A stretch of DNA of 64,000 nt from Terriglobus sp. RCC_193 (GTDB lineage: Bacteria > Acidobacteriota > Terriglobia > Terriglobales > Acidobacteriaceae). Position numbers and translations under genes: made by a program. The notes beneath the pieces were generated by a model. That model ran no database searches, was not told the origin of the DNA, and saw nothing but the letters and a program-made list of their open reading frames with translations. The stretch spans positions 868,001-932,000 of the forward strand of contig NZ_JBFUPK010000002.1 of the NCBI RefSeq assembly GCF_041355105.1, in the 5' to 3' direction. Each line of letters begins with the position of its first letter. Within the stretch, counting starts at the first letter, position 1. This document shows positions 9,142 through 19,106 of this stretch, in pieces.

Positions 9142-9845
9142 GTACTTCGTACCGTTCTCGACGCCTTCGGCGTGGTGCCAGCCATGGTCTTCTGTGGGCG
9201 CGCGGGGTTTGCTTCATGCTCCTGTTTGTTTTTTGGCCGCGCGGTTTTCTTGGTTTGGGTTTCTTATGGCACGGCTGAAGCCGTGCCCGTCTTCAAAGAA
9301 GACGCGCTTTGCGCGTTGGAGCTTCGCTTTTGCGAAGCTGGTTTGGGTTTGGTGGCTGGAAGCTTGTGAGGGCCTTGGCGGGATGAGGGTTCGTCGGGAT
9401 TCTTCGCTTTGCTCAGAATGACGGTCTTTCGACCATTGGAGCTCCACTCGGGGTATTTCAACCATTGGAGCTTTGCTGGGAATGGTCTTTGATTGTTGGA
9501 GATTCGCTGGTCGTGCTTTCGCACGAATGGAGCAGCTTTGCTGCTCGGCCCAGGTTAGCTTCGCGAACCTGGGGCACCCGGTTTTTGGGTGCTGGTTTGT
9601 TGGGGTTTCCTGGTGCGTTGTAGAGGGTTGAGGGAATGCAGGTCCTTCGGCTCCACTTCGTTTCGCTCAGGATGACGGTCTACGACCGTAGGAGCTTCGC
9701 TGGATGGTCTTTGACCGTTGGAGCTTCGCTGAAGGATGGTCATGGTATTGACCGTTGAGCCTTGCCAGGTGACGGCTTTTGGGCATTTGAGCTTTGCTGG
9801 AGGCGTCCTGTGGCTGGGCGTTCTATGCTGGTAGTGGAGGTGCGT
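9142..9845. repeat. Repeat-rich intergenic block upstream of the CDF transporter gene
   Basis: No credible gene in about 700 bases. The block is a mosaic of degenerate modules that recur downstream of the transporter: GAAGACGCGCTTTGCGCG (9299), a GATTCTTCGCTTTGCTCAG module (9398), a stem-loop module with the tail GGGGCACCCG (9549-9580), and repeated GGAGCTTCGCTGG phrases (9691, 9720). A palindrome GGCACGGCT/AAGCCGTGCC sits at 9268-9287. The modules resemble REP-type dispersed elements rather than a single transposon. Confidence 0.75.
9548..9704 (+). repeat. Dispersed repeat copy A (about 157 bp)
   Basis: This segment recurs with few differences at 10946-11104. The first 44 or so bases (CCCAGGTT stem-loop, then GGGGCACCCGGTTTTTGGGTG) are identical. 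Later parts differ by scattered substitutions and small indels. Both copies end in GACCGTAGGAGCTTCGC. Confidence 0.85.
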
Positions 9846-10805
9846 ATGGCGCACGATCACTCAGGTGGGCGTCACCATCACGTGCATGGGCCAACCAGCG
9901 GTACGCGGCTCTGGGTTTCGCTGGCGGTGACGCTGGTGTTTTGCGCGGCGGAGGCGATTGCCGGGTGGGTTTCGCATTCGCTGGCGCTGCTCTCCGATGC
10001 CGGGCATAACGTGAGTGATGCCGTGGCGCTGGGGCTGGCAGCGTATGCGGTGGTGGCCATCAAACGGCCTGCTGCCGGACGGCATACGTATGGGCATGTG
10101 CGGGTTTCCACGCTGACTGCTCTGTTCAACAGCAGCACGCTGGTTTTGATTGCACTTTGGATTGCTGTTGAGGCTGTGGGGCGGTTTCGTCATCCGGAGC
10201 CGATTGAAGGCAACCTGATGATCTGGGTTGCGGGTATCTCTGTGTTGATGAATACGGTGATTGCCCTGGCGCTGGCAGGGGACGCGAAGCACAGCCTGAA
10301 TTCACGCGCTGCGTTTATTCACATGGCGGGTGATGCGTTGAGCGCGGCTGCTGTGGTGATCGCGGGTTTGGTGGTGCGGTATACGGGATGGCTGTATGCC
10401 GATCCGATTGTGTCGCTGCTGATTGCCGTGTTCATTTTCTGGAGCGCGATTGGCATTGTGCGCGAGGCCAGCGATGTGCTGATGGAGAAGGCGCCGGAGC
10501 ATCTGGATCCCGAATCACTTGCTGCTCGCATTGGCGAGATTGAGCCGGTCTGCAGCGTGCATGATGTGCATGTGTGGACGATGGGCGAGGGGCGCAACCT
10601 GCTGAGTTGCCATGTGGCGCTGCCTGCGAACTACACCCTGCTGGAGACGACAGCGATTGTGGGTCGCATTGAAAAGATGCTGCATGACGACTTCGGCATT
10701 GAGCATGCGACGATTCAGCCGGAAGAAGATGGGCTGTGCCGTATGGCGGATACGGCGACCGTGTTTTGCAGTCTGGAGACACATTCGCATTCGCACGCGC
10801 ATTGA
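9846..10805 (+). CDS. Cation diffusion facilitator (CzcD/ZitB-like metal exporter)
   Basis: Inner-membrane proton antiporter exporting Zn, Co or Cd. I chose ATG 9846 because GGAGG lies 5 bases upstream (9836-9840) and the protein then starts with the His-rich segment AHDHSGGRHHHVHG. About six membrane helices follow. The metal site is visible as SDAGHNVSD in helix 2 and HMAGDALSAAAVV in helix 5 (the HxxxD pairs of the family). A cytoplasmic C-terminal domain contains VCSVHDVHVWTMGEG, and the protein ends in a His-rich tail (THSHSHAH). The 319 residues match CzcD/ZitB. The gene is flanked on both sides by copies of the same repeat family, and no regulator is adjacent. Confidence 0.92.
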   Translation: MAHDHSGGRHHHVHGPTSGTRLWVSLAVTLVFCAAEAIAGWVSHSLALLSDAGHNVSDAVALGLAAYAVVAIKRPAAGRHTYGHVRVSTLTALFNSSTLVLIALWIAVEAVGRFRHPEPIEGNLMIWVAGISVLMNTVIALALAGDAKHSLNSRAAFIHMAGDALSAAAVVIAGLVVRYTGWLYADPIVSLLIAVFIFWSAIGIVREASDVLMEKAPEHLDPESLAARIGEIEPVCSVHDVHVWTMGEGRNLLSCHVALPANYTLLETTAIVGRIEKMLHDDFGIEHATIQPEEDGLCRMADTATVFCSLETHSHSHAH

Positions 10806-10945
10806 TCTGTTTGGGACGTTCCCTCAGGGGCTAAATGTGGTGTCCCAAGAGGTTGTTTACATCGAGTCCTGCCCTTCCGAAAGAAGACGCGCTTTGCGCG
10901 TTTGATCGCTCCTTTGGAGCGATGGAGAGCGGCAAAAGCCGCTCT

Positions 10946-11104
10946 GCCCAGGTTAGCTTCGCGAACCTGGGGCACCCGGTTTTTGGGTGTTGGTTTGTTT
11001 TGAGTTTTCCTGGTGCGTTGTAGAGGGTGTGGAGGAATGCAGGTCCTTCAGCTACGCTTCGCTTCGTTCAGGATGACGGTCTTTCGACCGTAGGAGCTTC
11101 GCCT
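10946..11104 (+). repeat. Dispersed repeat copy B (about 159 bp)
   Basis: Direct copy of 9548-9704, on the other side of the CDF gene and in the same orientation. It begins with the CCCAGGTT stem-loop (10947-10954 with 10964-10971) and the tail GGGGCACCCG. Confidence 0.85.
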
Positions 11105-11237
11105 GCGAAGCTGGTTTGGATTCTGTGGCCGGAAGGATTTCAACTTGTCGGCTCGGTGAAGTGTGTAGGGATTCTTCGCTTCGCTCAGAATGACAGTCTT
11201 TGATCGTATGAGCTTCGCTGGGGGACGACTTCGTTCG

Positions 11238-11310
11238 TTGGAGCTTCGCTGGTCTTGAACCGTTGGAGCTTCGCTGGTCTTGAACCGTTGGAGCTTCGCT
11301 GGTCTTTGAC
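11238..11310 (+). repeat. 25-bp tandem repeat
   Basis: The 25-base unit beginning TTGGAGCTTCGCTGGTCTTG occurs twice perfectly (11238-11262, 11263-11287), and a third diverging copy runs to 11310. Single copies of the same phrase occur around 9691-9730 and 11094. Confidence 0.85.
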
Positions 11311-11589
11311 CATATGAAGTTGTCGTGGCGCGTTCACCGTGAGATGCATGACGTGTCGCGGCGTTTGGGAATTCACGTGCTATTTAAATGTGGATAGCTT
11401 TGACGTGACATGCTGAAAAATGACAGCGACAGTTGCAGTGATGCCGCAATATGGCGTTCACATTTCTCTTGTACGCCCTGCTGTGGGCGGCGACACTGCT
11501 ACCTCGATTGTTGTCCCCTGCACCTTCCTGCTGAGCAATTTGGAAGGTGTCTATTTTTTTCTGCATTGCTTTTCTCTGTGAGGCCATAC

Positions 11590-14500
11590 TTGAAAACAAA
11601 TTCTGGATCGAAGCGACTGCTTCCTGCGCTGCTGACTGCGCTCTTTGCGCTTGTGCTGCACGCAGGTGCCGTTGCGGCCGCTCCCAATCATTTGCTGATT
11701 ACGCAGGTGTACGGTGGTGGTGGCGGTGGCAGCACCACGACCACCTACACCTACAATCGCGACTACGTTGAGATTTTCAACCCAACCTCAGCAGCGGTGA
11801 GCTTGAACGGACTTTCCGTGCAGTATGGCTCTGCGGCGGGAAACTTTGGCACAAGCGCCTCAAACATTGCTGTGTTGCCCAATGTGATGTTGCAGCCCGG
11901 TCAGTTTTACCTGATCGGCGGCAGCAGTGGTACTCAGGGTGGCACGTTGCCAGCAGTTGATCTCAGTGCCAGCCTTTCCATTGCCGCAACAGGCGGTAAG
12001 GTAGCGCTGGTCAACGGCGTCACGGGTAATCTGCCTGGCACGAGCTGCACTGGTGGCAACATCATTGATGAAGTTAGCTTCATCTCCAGTGCGAGTTGCT
12101 CAGAAACTGCGGCAGCACCGGCCAGTTCGAACACGCTGACAGCGCTTCGCGCCGATGTATGCGTTGATACGGATGACAATTCTGCAGATTTCATTGCAGA
12201 TACACCTGCACCACGCAACACCAGCACTGCCGTACATACCTGCACTACGTCGATTCCGAGTACGCAGGTGGCAGTCGCTTCTGCTTTGGCGAGCCCCGCC
12301 AGCGTTACCGGTGGCAGCAATACTGTCCTAACGGTGGTCATCACGCCGGGTACCGCAACGACGTCTGCGACGGTAACAGCGGATCTTTCGGGGCTGGGTG
12401 GCAGCACGGTACAGCCGTTGGCGCTTACCGCTACGAACACATACACGTACACCTACACCGTTCCCAGCAACGCGGCAGCGAATGCGTACAGCATCCCCGT
12501 GAAGGTGACGGACAACACTGCTGCGACGGTCACGGGTAACATCTCGCTTGCAGTCACCACTCCGACGGGCGTTACGCCGATCTCCACCATTCAGGCGAAC
12601 CGTTCCACGTATGTCAACACCAACATCACATTTACGGGCGTGATCACAGTGGTGACGAACGCTGGTTATTACATGCAGACTGCTTCGTCGACCCCAGGAT
12701 CGACGGGCGATGAAGGCATCTACGTTTACAGCGGCTCCGGGAAGAATCCGGCGGGTGCTGTGGTTGGAAACAATGTCACGGTCACCGGCAAGCTGACGCT
12801 GTATCCGGCTGCCACGGCCAGCCATACGCCGTCGCTGGAAGTCACCACGGCTTCGCTGACGGTGAACAGCACGGGCAATCCTTTGCCGACTGCCATTGCC
12901 ATTACGGCACCCACGCCAACCGGTGACATCAACCAGCTTCGTCCCTACGAGAGCATGTTGGTGAGTCTGCCGTCCGTGACTGCGGTTGGTGGCACGGATG
13001 CCACGCTGACTGAGACGACGGAGACCGTGGTTTCCAACGGCCAGTTGTACGTAACTGGCACGGGGATCCCGCGTCCGTTCCGCGAGCCGGGTATGGACTT
13101 CCGCGACTTCCCGTCAACAACCTGCCCCACCCTTGCGAACTGCCCTGCGGGAACCAACCCGGCGACGGCTGCGGGTGCGGTTCGGCCTGCGAACCTGACG
13201 CTGTATGACGACAACCCGGAGCGCCTCATCATTGAGAGCACGCTGGGTGGCGGCACGGCGATTGACGTTGCGGCGGGTGCGGTCATTACCGGCGCAACGG
13301 GCGTGGTGGATTTCACTTACTCCACCGACTACCCCTATGGCGATCCGGCGCGCATCATCCTGACGGCGGCAAACCGCCCGACGGTGACGACCGCTGGTGC
13401 CGTAACGGTGACGGCGTTGCCGCTGCCGAACAGCAACCAGTTCACGGTTGCTGCGTTTAATGTGGAGCGCTTCTTCGACACCAACTCCGCGAACGACCTT
13501 TACTACAACCCGGTGACGGGCAAGACGGCGGGAAGCTCCGCTGTGGATGTCACCGCGGATGCGTATGCTCGCCGTTTGAAGAAGTTTTCGCTGGCCGTAC
13601 GTACGGTTCTGAATAACCCGGACATCGTCTCTGTGGAAGAGGTGGAGAATCTCCAGGTTCTGAAGGACATGGCCGCACAGATCGACGCGGACACCACCAC
13701 TGGCACGAAGCCCGGCTATGTGGCCTATGGCACGGACTCCGTTACGACGTTTACCAATGACGTGGGTGGTATCTCCGTCGGTTTCCTGGTGAAGCCTTCT
13801 ACCGTGAACGTGACCGCGTGGGAGCAGAAGGGCACACAGACGCTGGTCGCTGCCGGGACATCAGCGCTGAATGACCGTCCCTCGCAGGTGCTGCATGCCA
13901 CCATCAACCGCGGTACAGGCGTGAAGCCGTACCCCATCACGGTGATCTCCAACCACCTGCGTTCGCTGACTTCGGTGAATACGGCGACTGTGCAGTCAAA
14001 GAAAGAACTGCAGGCCGAGATGCTGGCGAACCTGATCCAGGGTTACCAGCAGGCGGGCGAGCATGTCATTGCAGTGGGTGACATGAATGCCTTCCAGTTC
14101 TCTGATGGCTATACGGATACGCTGGGCACCATTATGGGCAACGTTGGCAACGGTGTTGCCGTACAGCCGGGTGTGGCGATTGTGAATCCGGCGGCGGTTG
14201 ACCTGATTAACCAGATGCCTGCGGCACTGCAGCAGAGCTACACCGAGTGGGGCAACGCGCAGGTGCTGGACCATGCCGTGGTGACTGCGGACATTGCAGG
14301 AAGCACGACGCTGGCAGTGGGCCACATTGACGCGGACTTCCCCGTGGTGCTGTACAACGATGCAACGACGCCTGCTGCGATGTCGGATCACGATCCGCTG
14401 CTGGCTTACCTGGCACTGCCTGCTCCTGTCACCAGCGCAACGCTGACGGGCAGTGGCACGTTCCTTACCTCCATTGCTGTGGGGCAGAACTCGGTTGGGC

Positions 14501-15276
14501 AACAGTTGACGCTGACCAACACGGGTGAAACAGCCATCAGCATCACCGGCTTCACCGTGACGGGTGACTTTGCGCAGAGCAACAACTGCGGATCGTCGCT
14601 GGCGGTGGGTTCGGCCTGCGCCATCAACGTGGTGTTTACTCCGACTGCGACGGGTGCCCGCACCGGCAGCATCAAGGTGAACGGTTCGGCGACGGTTTCG
14701 ACCGTGTCGCTGACGGGTACCGGTCTGTTGCCGGCGGACTTCTCGATGGGCGATTCGTCGGGCAATACGACGACAGCGATCACGCTGAACGCAGGTGACT
14801 CAACGAACCTTGCGCTGAAGTTCACCTCACTCAACGGCTTTGCGGGTTCCATTACGGTTACCTGCACGACCAGCGGCACAGCGCCCACAGGCGTTGCCTG
14901 CACACCTACTTCGCCGGTCGCGCTGACGGCGAGTGGAACTGCGACGGCAAACGTCATCATCACCACGGTGTCACGAACGTTGCCTGCGGGATGGGGTATG
15001 TTGCCCGCATCCGGTGCAGGTCGTGTGGCTTCGCTGCTGTTGGCGATGATTGCCGCCATGGCGATGTTGCTGGTGAAGCGTAATGGTCGGATTGTTCGCA
15101 CCGGCGGTCTGCTGGCGCTGTTCTTCGTTTTCGCACTCGGTGTCACGGGTTGCGGCGACAGCAAGGGCACCGGGCCGAATCCCAGTGGCACGCCAACGGG
15201 GACCTACACCTATAAAGTGACGGCGACGTCGGGCAGCGTAAGCCATGTGGAGACGATCAACCTGACGGTGCAGTAA
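11590..15276 (+). CDS. Secreted ExeM/NucH-like nuclease with lamin-tail domain
   Basis: Large exported protein predicted to cut extracellular DNA. The likely start is TTG 11590, 6 bases after TGAGG, or the in-frame GTG 11578; either gives a clean signal peptide (KRLLPALLTALFALVLHAGA). Domains in order, counting from 11590: a lamin-tail domain (about 33-150, LLITQVYGGGGGG, DYVEIFNPTS); an Ig-like stretch; an OB-fold-like domain (about 330-430, FTGVITVVTNAGYYMQ); an endonuclease/exonuclease/phosphatase domain (about 615-935, with FNVERFF, VEEVENL, ISNHLRS, GDMNAF and SDHDPLL). Then come an Ash/Hydin-type beta domain (about 947-1043), two hydrophobic segments (1140-1190) with LGVTGCGDS, and a last Ig-like tail ending TINLTVQ. 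The lamin-tail/OB/nuclease order matches ExeM-type enzymes. The hydrophobic C-terminal part suggests surface anchoring. Confidence 0.85.
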   Translation: MKTNSGSKRLLPALLTALFALVLHAGAVAAAPNHLLITQVYGGGGGGSTTTTYTYNRDYVEIFNPTSAAVSLNGLSVQYGSAAGNFGTSASNIAVLPNVMLQPGQFYLIGGSSGTQGGTLPAVDLSASLSIAATGGKVALVNGVTGNLPGTSCTGGNIIDEVSFISSASCSETAAAPASSNTLTALRADVCVDTDDNSADFIADTPAPRNTSTAVHTCTTSIPSTQVAVASALASPASVTGGSNTVLTVVITPGTATTSATVTADLSGLGGSTVQPLALTATNTYTYTYTVPSNAAANAYSIPVKVTDNTAATVTGNISLAVTTPTGVTPISTIQANRSTYVNTNITFTGVITVVTNAGYYMQTASSTPGSTGDEGIYVYSGSGKNPAGAVVGNNVTVTGKLTLYPAATASHTPSLEVTTASLTVNSTGNPLPTAIAITAPTPTGDINQLRPYESMLVSLPSVTAVGGTDATLTETTETVVSNGQLYVTGTGIPRPFREPGMDFRDFPSTTCPTLANCPAGTNPATAAGAVRPANLTLYDDNPERLIIESTLGGGTAIDVAAGAVITGATGVVDFTYSTDYPYGDPARIILTAANRPTVTTAGAVTVTALPLPNSNQFTVAAFNVERFFDTNSANDLYYNPVTGKTAGSSAVDVTADAYARRLKKFSLAVRTVLNNPDIVSVEEVENLQVLKDMAAQIDADTTTGTKPGYVAYGTDSVTTFTNDVGGISVGFLVKPSTVNVTAWEQKGTQTLVAAGTSALNDRPSQVLHATINRGTGVKPYPITVISNHLRSLTSVNTATVQSKKELQAEMLANLIQGYQQAGEHVIAVGDMNAFQFSDGYTDTLGTIMGNVGNGVAVQPGVAIVNPAAVDLINQMPAALQQSYTEWGNAQVLDHAVVTADIAGSTTLAVGHIDADFPVVLYNDATTPAAMSDHDPLLAYLALPAPVTSATLTGSGTFLTSIAVGQNSVGQQLTLTNTGETAISITGFTVTGDFAQSNNCGSSLAVGSACAINVVFTPTATGARTGSIKVNGSATVSTVSLTGTGLLPADFSMGDSSGNTTTAITLNAGDSTNLALKFTSLNGFAGSITVTCTTSGTAPTGVACTPTSPVALTASGTATANVIITTVSRTLPAGWGMLPASGAGRVASLLLAMIAAMAMLLVKRNGRIVRTGGLLALFFVFALGVTGCGDSKGTGPNPSGTPTGTYTYKVTATSGSVSHVETINLTVQ

Positions 15277-15295
15277 ACACTGCTTCGCATTACCG

Positions 15296-15330
15296 AAAGG
15301 GCCACGCAGACTGCGTGGCCCTTTCCTTTT
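15296..15330 (+). terminator. Rho-independent terminator after the secreted nuclease
   Basis: A perfect 13-bp stem (AAAGGGCCACGCA at 15296-15308 with 15312-15324) and a 3-base loop, followed by CCTTTT. It starts 20 bases after the nuclease stop. Confidence 0.9.
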
Positions 15331-15418
15331 GCTGGGGAGCTTTTTCTCCGTTACAGACAGCAAAGCCCTCTCCGCCGCGGTGGCAGAGAGGGCCTTGTGC
15401 GATGGGTTTGAGGGCGAC

Positions 15419-15628
15419 TTACGCTGCCGCGGCGGGAACGAAGCCGTCGCAACCGCTGATGGGTGTCACCTTCAGGTGCAGGCTGGCGTGCTTCGGATGG
15501 CCGCACTCATCTACGAGGACGACATCTGCCTTGTGGCTGGTGAGAATGCTGACCAGGGCGCTGCTCTTGCTGTGGTGTTCGCCAAAGTGCGTACAGAGAC
15601 CACACTGACCGTCATGAACTGATTGCAT
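15419..15628 (-). CDS. Small Cys/His-rich protein
   Basis: A 69-residue protein of unknown function. Its start is well supported: GGAGGTG lies 6 bases upstream of ATG 15628. The sequence begins QSVHDGQCGLCTHFGEHH and later has VDECGHPKHASLHLK and SGCDGFVPA, so four cysteines (C9, C12, a third in ECGH, a fourth in GCDG) and several histidines are placed like metal ligands. A zinc-binding micro-protein is the simplest reading. It faces the nuclease gene and is divergent from the sigma factor gene. I recall similar short proteins in other Terriglobia but cannot check. Confidence 0.7.
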   Translation of the reverse strand: MQSVHDGQCGLCTHFGEHHSKSSALVSILTSHKADVVLVDECGHPKHASLHLKVTPISGCDGFVPAAAA

Positions 15629-16111
15629 AGGACACCTCCAGGAACTTTGTTCATTGGAGCCGGGGCAGCGCCCTCACGTTGCCTCGGCATTCCAATGACG
15701 ACCACCATAACCATGCGGGAAAGTCCTGTAAATTGCGACGTTTTCAGTCGTGTATGGGAATGGGCATGACGACGGTGGCGGGCAATGGAATTGCACTGGT
15801 TCTGATGCAATCGTGTTTTGGCGACATGGTCCGCAGGTTGGAAGACAGGTAGATTTCTTCGGGCGTATACTTCTGCGTCTTTTTTCTCTTTCCTGCGTCT
15901 AAAAGAATGTGCTACTCTGTGCTTCGCTGGAGAAGTGCGCCTTTGTGGTCCAGTCCTTACACGGCTGTCAACCTTGCGCCTGCGGTCTTTGATACCGCGC
16001 CCCATACTTCTCTGCTCATGCACACCGCAACCATCAAGGGAGTCGTGTCTGCGCCTGCAACCTGGCGCGTCGGCTTCCGTGCACAATTTTCGGGACTGGA
16101 CGGAAAACACC
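15629..16111. other. Long 5' region of the primary sigma factor gene
   Basis: About 480 bases without a convincing gene. It must hold promoters for both the small Cys/His protein and the sigma factor. In-frame codons extend upstream of the sigma start to 15818, but they encode Cys/Arg/Ser-rich sequence unlike any sigma N-terminus and read as non-coding. I see no strong hairpin or clear -35/-10 pair. Confidence 0.5.
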
Positions 16112-17806
<1,695 letters not shown>

Positions 17807-17820
17807 GTAGATACAGCATC

Positions 17821-17854
17821 AAAAGGCCCCGCGAAAGCGGGGCCTTTTGCTTTT
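17821..17854 (+). terminator. Rho-independent terminator after rpoD
   Basis: A perfect 12-bp stem (AAAAGGCCCCGC at 17821-17832 with 17837-17848) is closed by a GAAA tetraloop and followed by GCTTTT. Confidence 0.92.
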
Positions 17855-17977
17855 AAGCGCATTCAGGACATTTCAATTCAATGGAACGGCGTTTAACGGG
17901 ACCGATCCAACCTACTTAAGCAGACCAGTACAGATGTTAGTTCAGGCAATAGCGTAAGGTTTCACTGAGGAATGTTT

Positions 17978-18982
17978 ATGAGGAAATTCCAGCTTCTTAT
18001 GGCCGCCATGATCGTGCTGTCCACGCGCGTTTTAGAAGCTCAACAACCGGCCATGACCCCGGTCAAAGATGTCTCTCACGCGACACGATTTATAGCGGTT
18101 GAGAAAGACGTGCTGCTCGAGGTCATCGATTGGGGTGGTAGTGGGCGACCGCTTGTGTTTCTCGCCGGGCTCGGGAATACAGCACATGTTTTTGAAATGT
18201 TTGCGCCGAGATTTACAGCGACTAACCACGTATACGGAATCACCAGGCGCGGGTTTGGCGCGTCAAGCGCTCCCGTCCCAGCGGATGGCGTTTACTCGGC
18301 CGACCGCTTAGGAGATGACGTGCTCGCTGTGATTGCCTCTCTCAATCTTGATAGACCGGTACTTGTCGGCCATTCCATAGCGGGGGAGGAGTTGAGTTCC
18401 ATTGGAAGCCGCCACCCTGAAAGAATCGCTGGGTTGATTTATCTCGATGCCGGGTACGCCTACGCGTACTATCCCCGAGATCGGGGAGATCTTCAGATCG
18501 ACGCGAATGATCTCGAGAGATCGTTGAACAGGCTTTATCAAGGCGGACCGGTGGGACGCAAGCCCTTGGTGGATGCGCTGCTAAAGGTCGGCTTACCGCA
18601 GCTTGAAAGAGATCTACAGGCAGAGCAGAAGGCGCTGAAATCCTTCCCGGACCGGCCGAGAATCGCTAGGGATGACATCGAGTCTATAGAGGGGGCGATT
18701 TTTCAAGGCGAGCAAAAGTACACCGAGATCCGCTCTCCTACGCTGGCCTTTTTCGCTGTGCCTCATCATTATCCTGGACTGGAGAACGAAGAACCCATCG
18801 CAGTAGCCGCTGTTAAAGCGCGGGACCTTGCCGACAGTTCAGCGCAAGCAAAGGCGTTTGAAGAGGGAATTCCTGGCGCCCGCGTCATCCGTCTTCCAAA
18901 CGCGGATCATTACGTCTTTCGCTCCAACGAGGTGGATGTAGAGCGCGAAATGCTTGCCTTTCTGAAGGCTTTGCCCCAATGA
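17978..18982 (+). CDS. Exported alpha/beta hydrolase
   Basis: Esterase- or lipase-like hydrolase of unknown substrate. ATG 17978 is preferred over ATG 17972 because GAGG at 17967-17970 is then correctly spaced. A signal peptide covers about residues 1-22 (FQLLMAAMIVLSTRVLEAQQ). The oxyanion region FLAGLGNTAHVF, the nucleophile elbow GHSIAGEE (Ser) and the catalytic His in PNADHYVF are all present; the acid is probably in the preceding strand. Codon choice here (many ATA, AGA, TCG and AGG) and lower GC differ from the surrounding genes, which hints at later acquisition. It converges with the AsmA gene and has no operon partner. Confidence 0.8.
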   Translation: MRKFQLLMAAMIVLSTRVLEAQQPAMTPVKDVSHATRFIAVEKDVLLEVIDWGGSGRPLVFLAGLGNTAHVFEMFAPRFTATNHVYGITRRGFGASSAPVPADGVYSADRLGDDVLAVIASLNLDRPVLVGHSIAGEELSSIGSRHPERIAGLIYLDAGYAYAYYPRDRGDLQIDANDLERSLNRLYQGGPVGRKPLVDALLKVGLPQLERDLQAEQKALKSFPDRPRIARDDIESIEGAIFQGEQKYTEIRSPTLAFFAVPHHYPGLENEEPIAVAAVKARDLADSSAQAKAFEEGIPGARVIRLPNADHYVFRSNEVDVEREMLAFLKALPQ

Positions 18983-19053
18983 GAGCTTTCGACCCGGCAC
19001 GTTCCCCACCACCGATGGGACTGTGGATGTAGACACCGGTTCCTAGCTTTGTT

Positions 19054-19070
19054 CCCGTGGATACCACGGG
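19054..19070. terminator. Hairpin between convergent genes
   Basis: CCCGTGG and CCACGGG form a perfect 7-bp stem with a 3-base loop in the 124-base gap between the hydrolase and AsmA genes. There is no T-run, so a terminator role is only possible. Confidence 0.3.
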
Positions 19071-19106
19071 TATCGCAAAGTCGGCATGTGTGAAGTTGCG
19101 CGACGG

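Larger units (their letters stand above)
10806..11577. repeat. Repeat-rich intergenic block downstream of the CDF transporter gene
   Basis: Contains repeat copy B, a GATTCTTCGCTTCGCTCAGA module near 11170, and a short 25-bp tandem array at 11238-11310. No coding frame is convincing. The last 170 bases, after about 11410, lose the repeats and are probably the promoter and leader of the secreted nuclease. Confidence 0.7.

Noticed and set aside
11238-11310. Possible CRISPR array
   Set aside because: The 25-bp units are directly adjacent without spacers, so this is a simple tandem repeat; no cas genes are present.
15818-16111. Longer RpoD starting at 15818
   Set aside because: The added 98 residues are Cys/Arg/Ser-rich and unlike sigma region 1.1, which begins only after the GTG at 16112.
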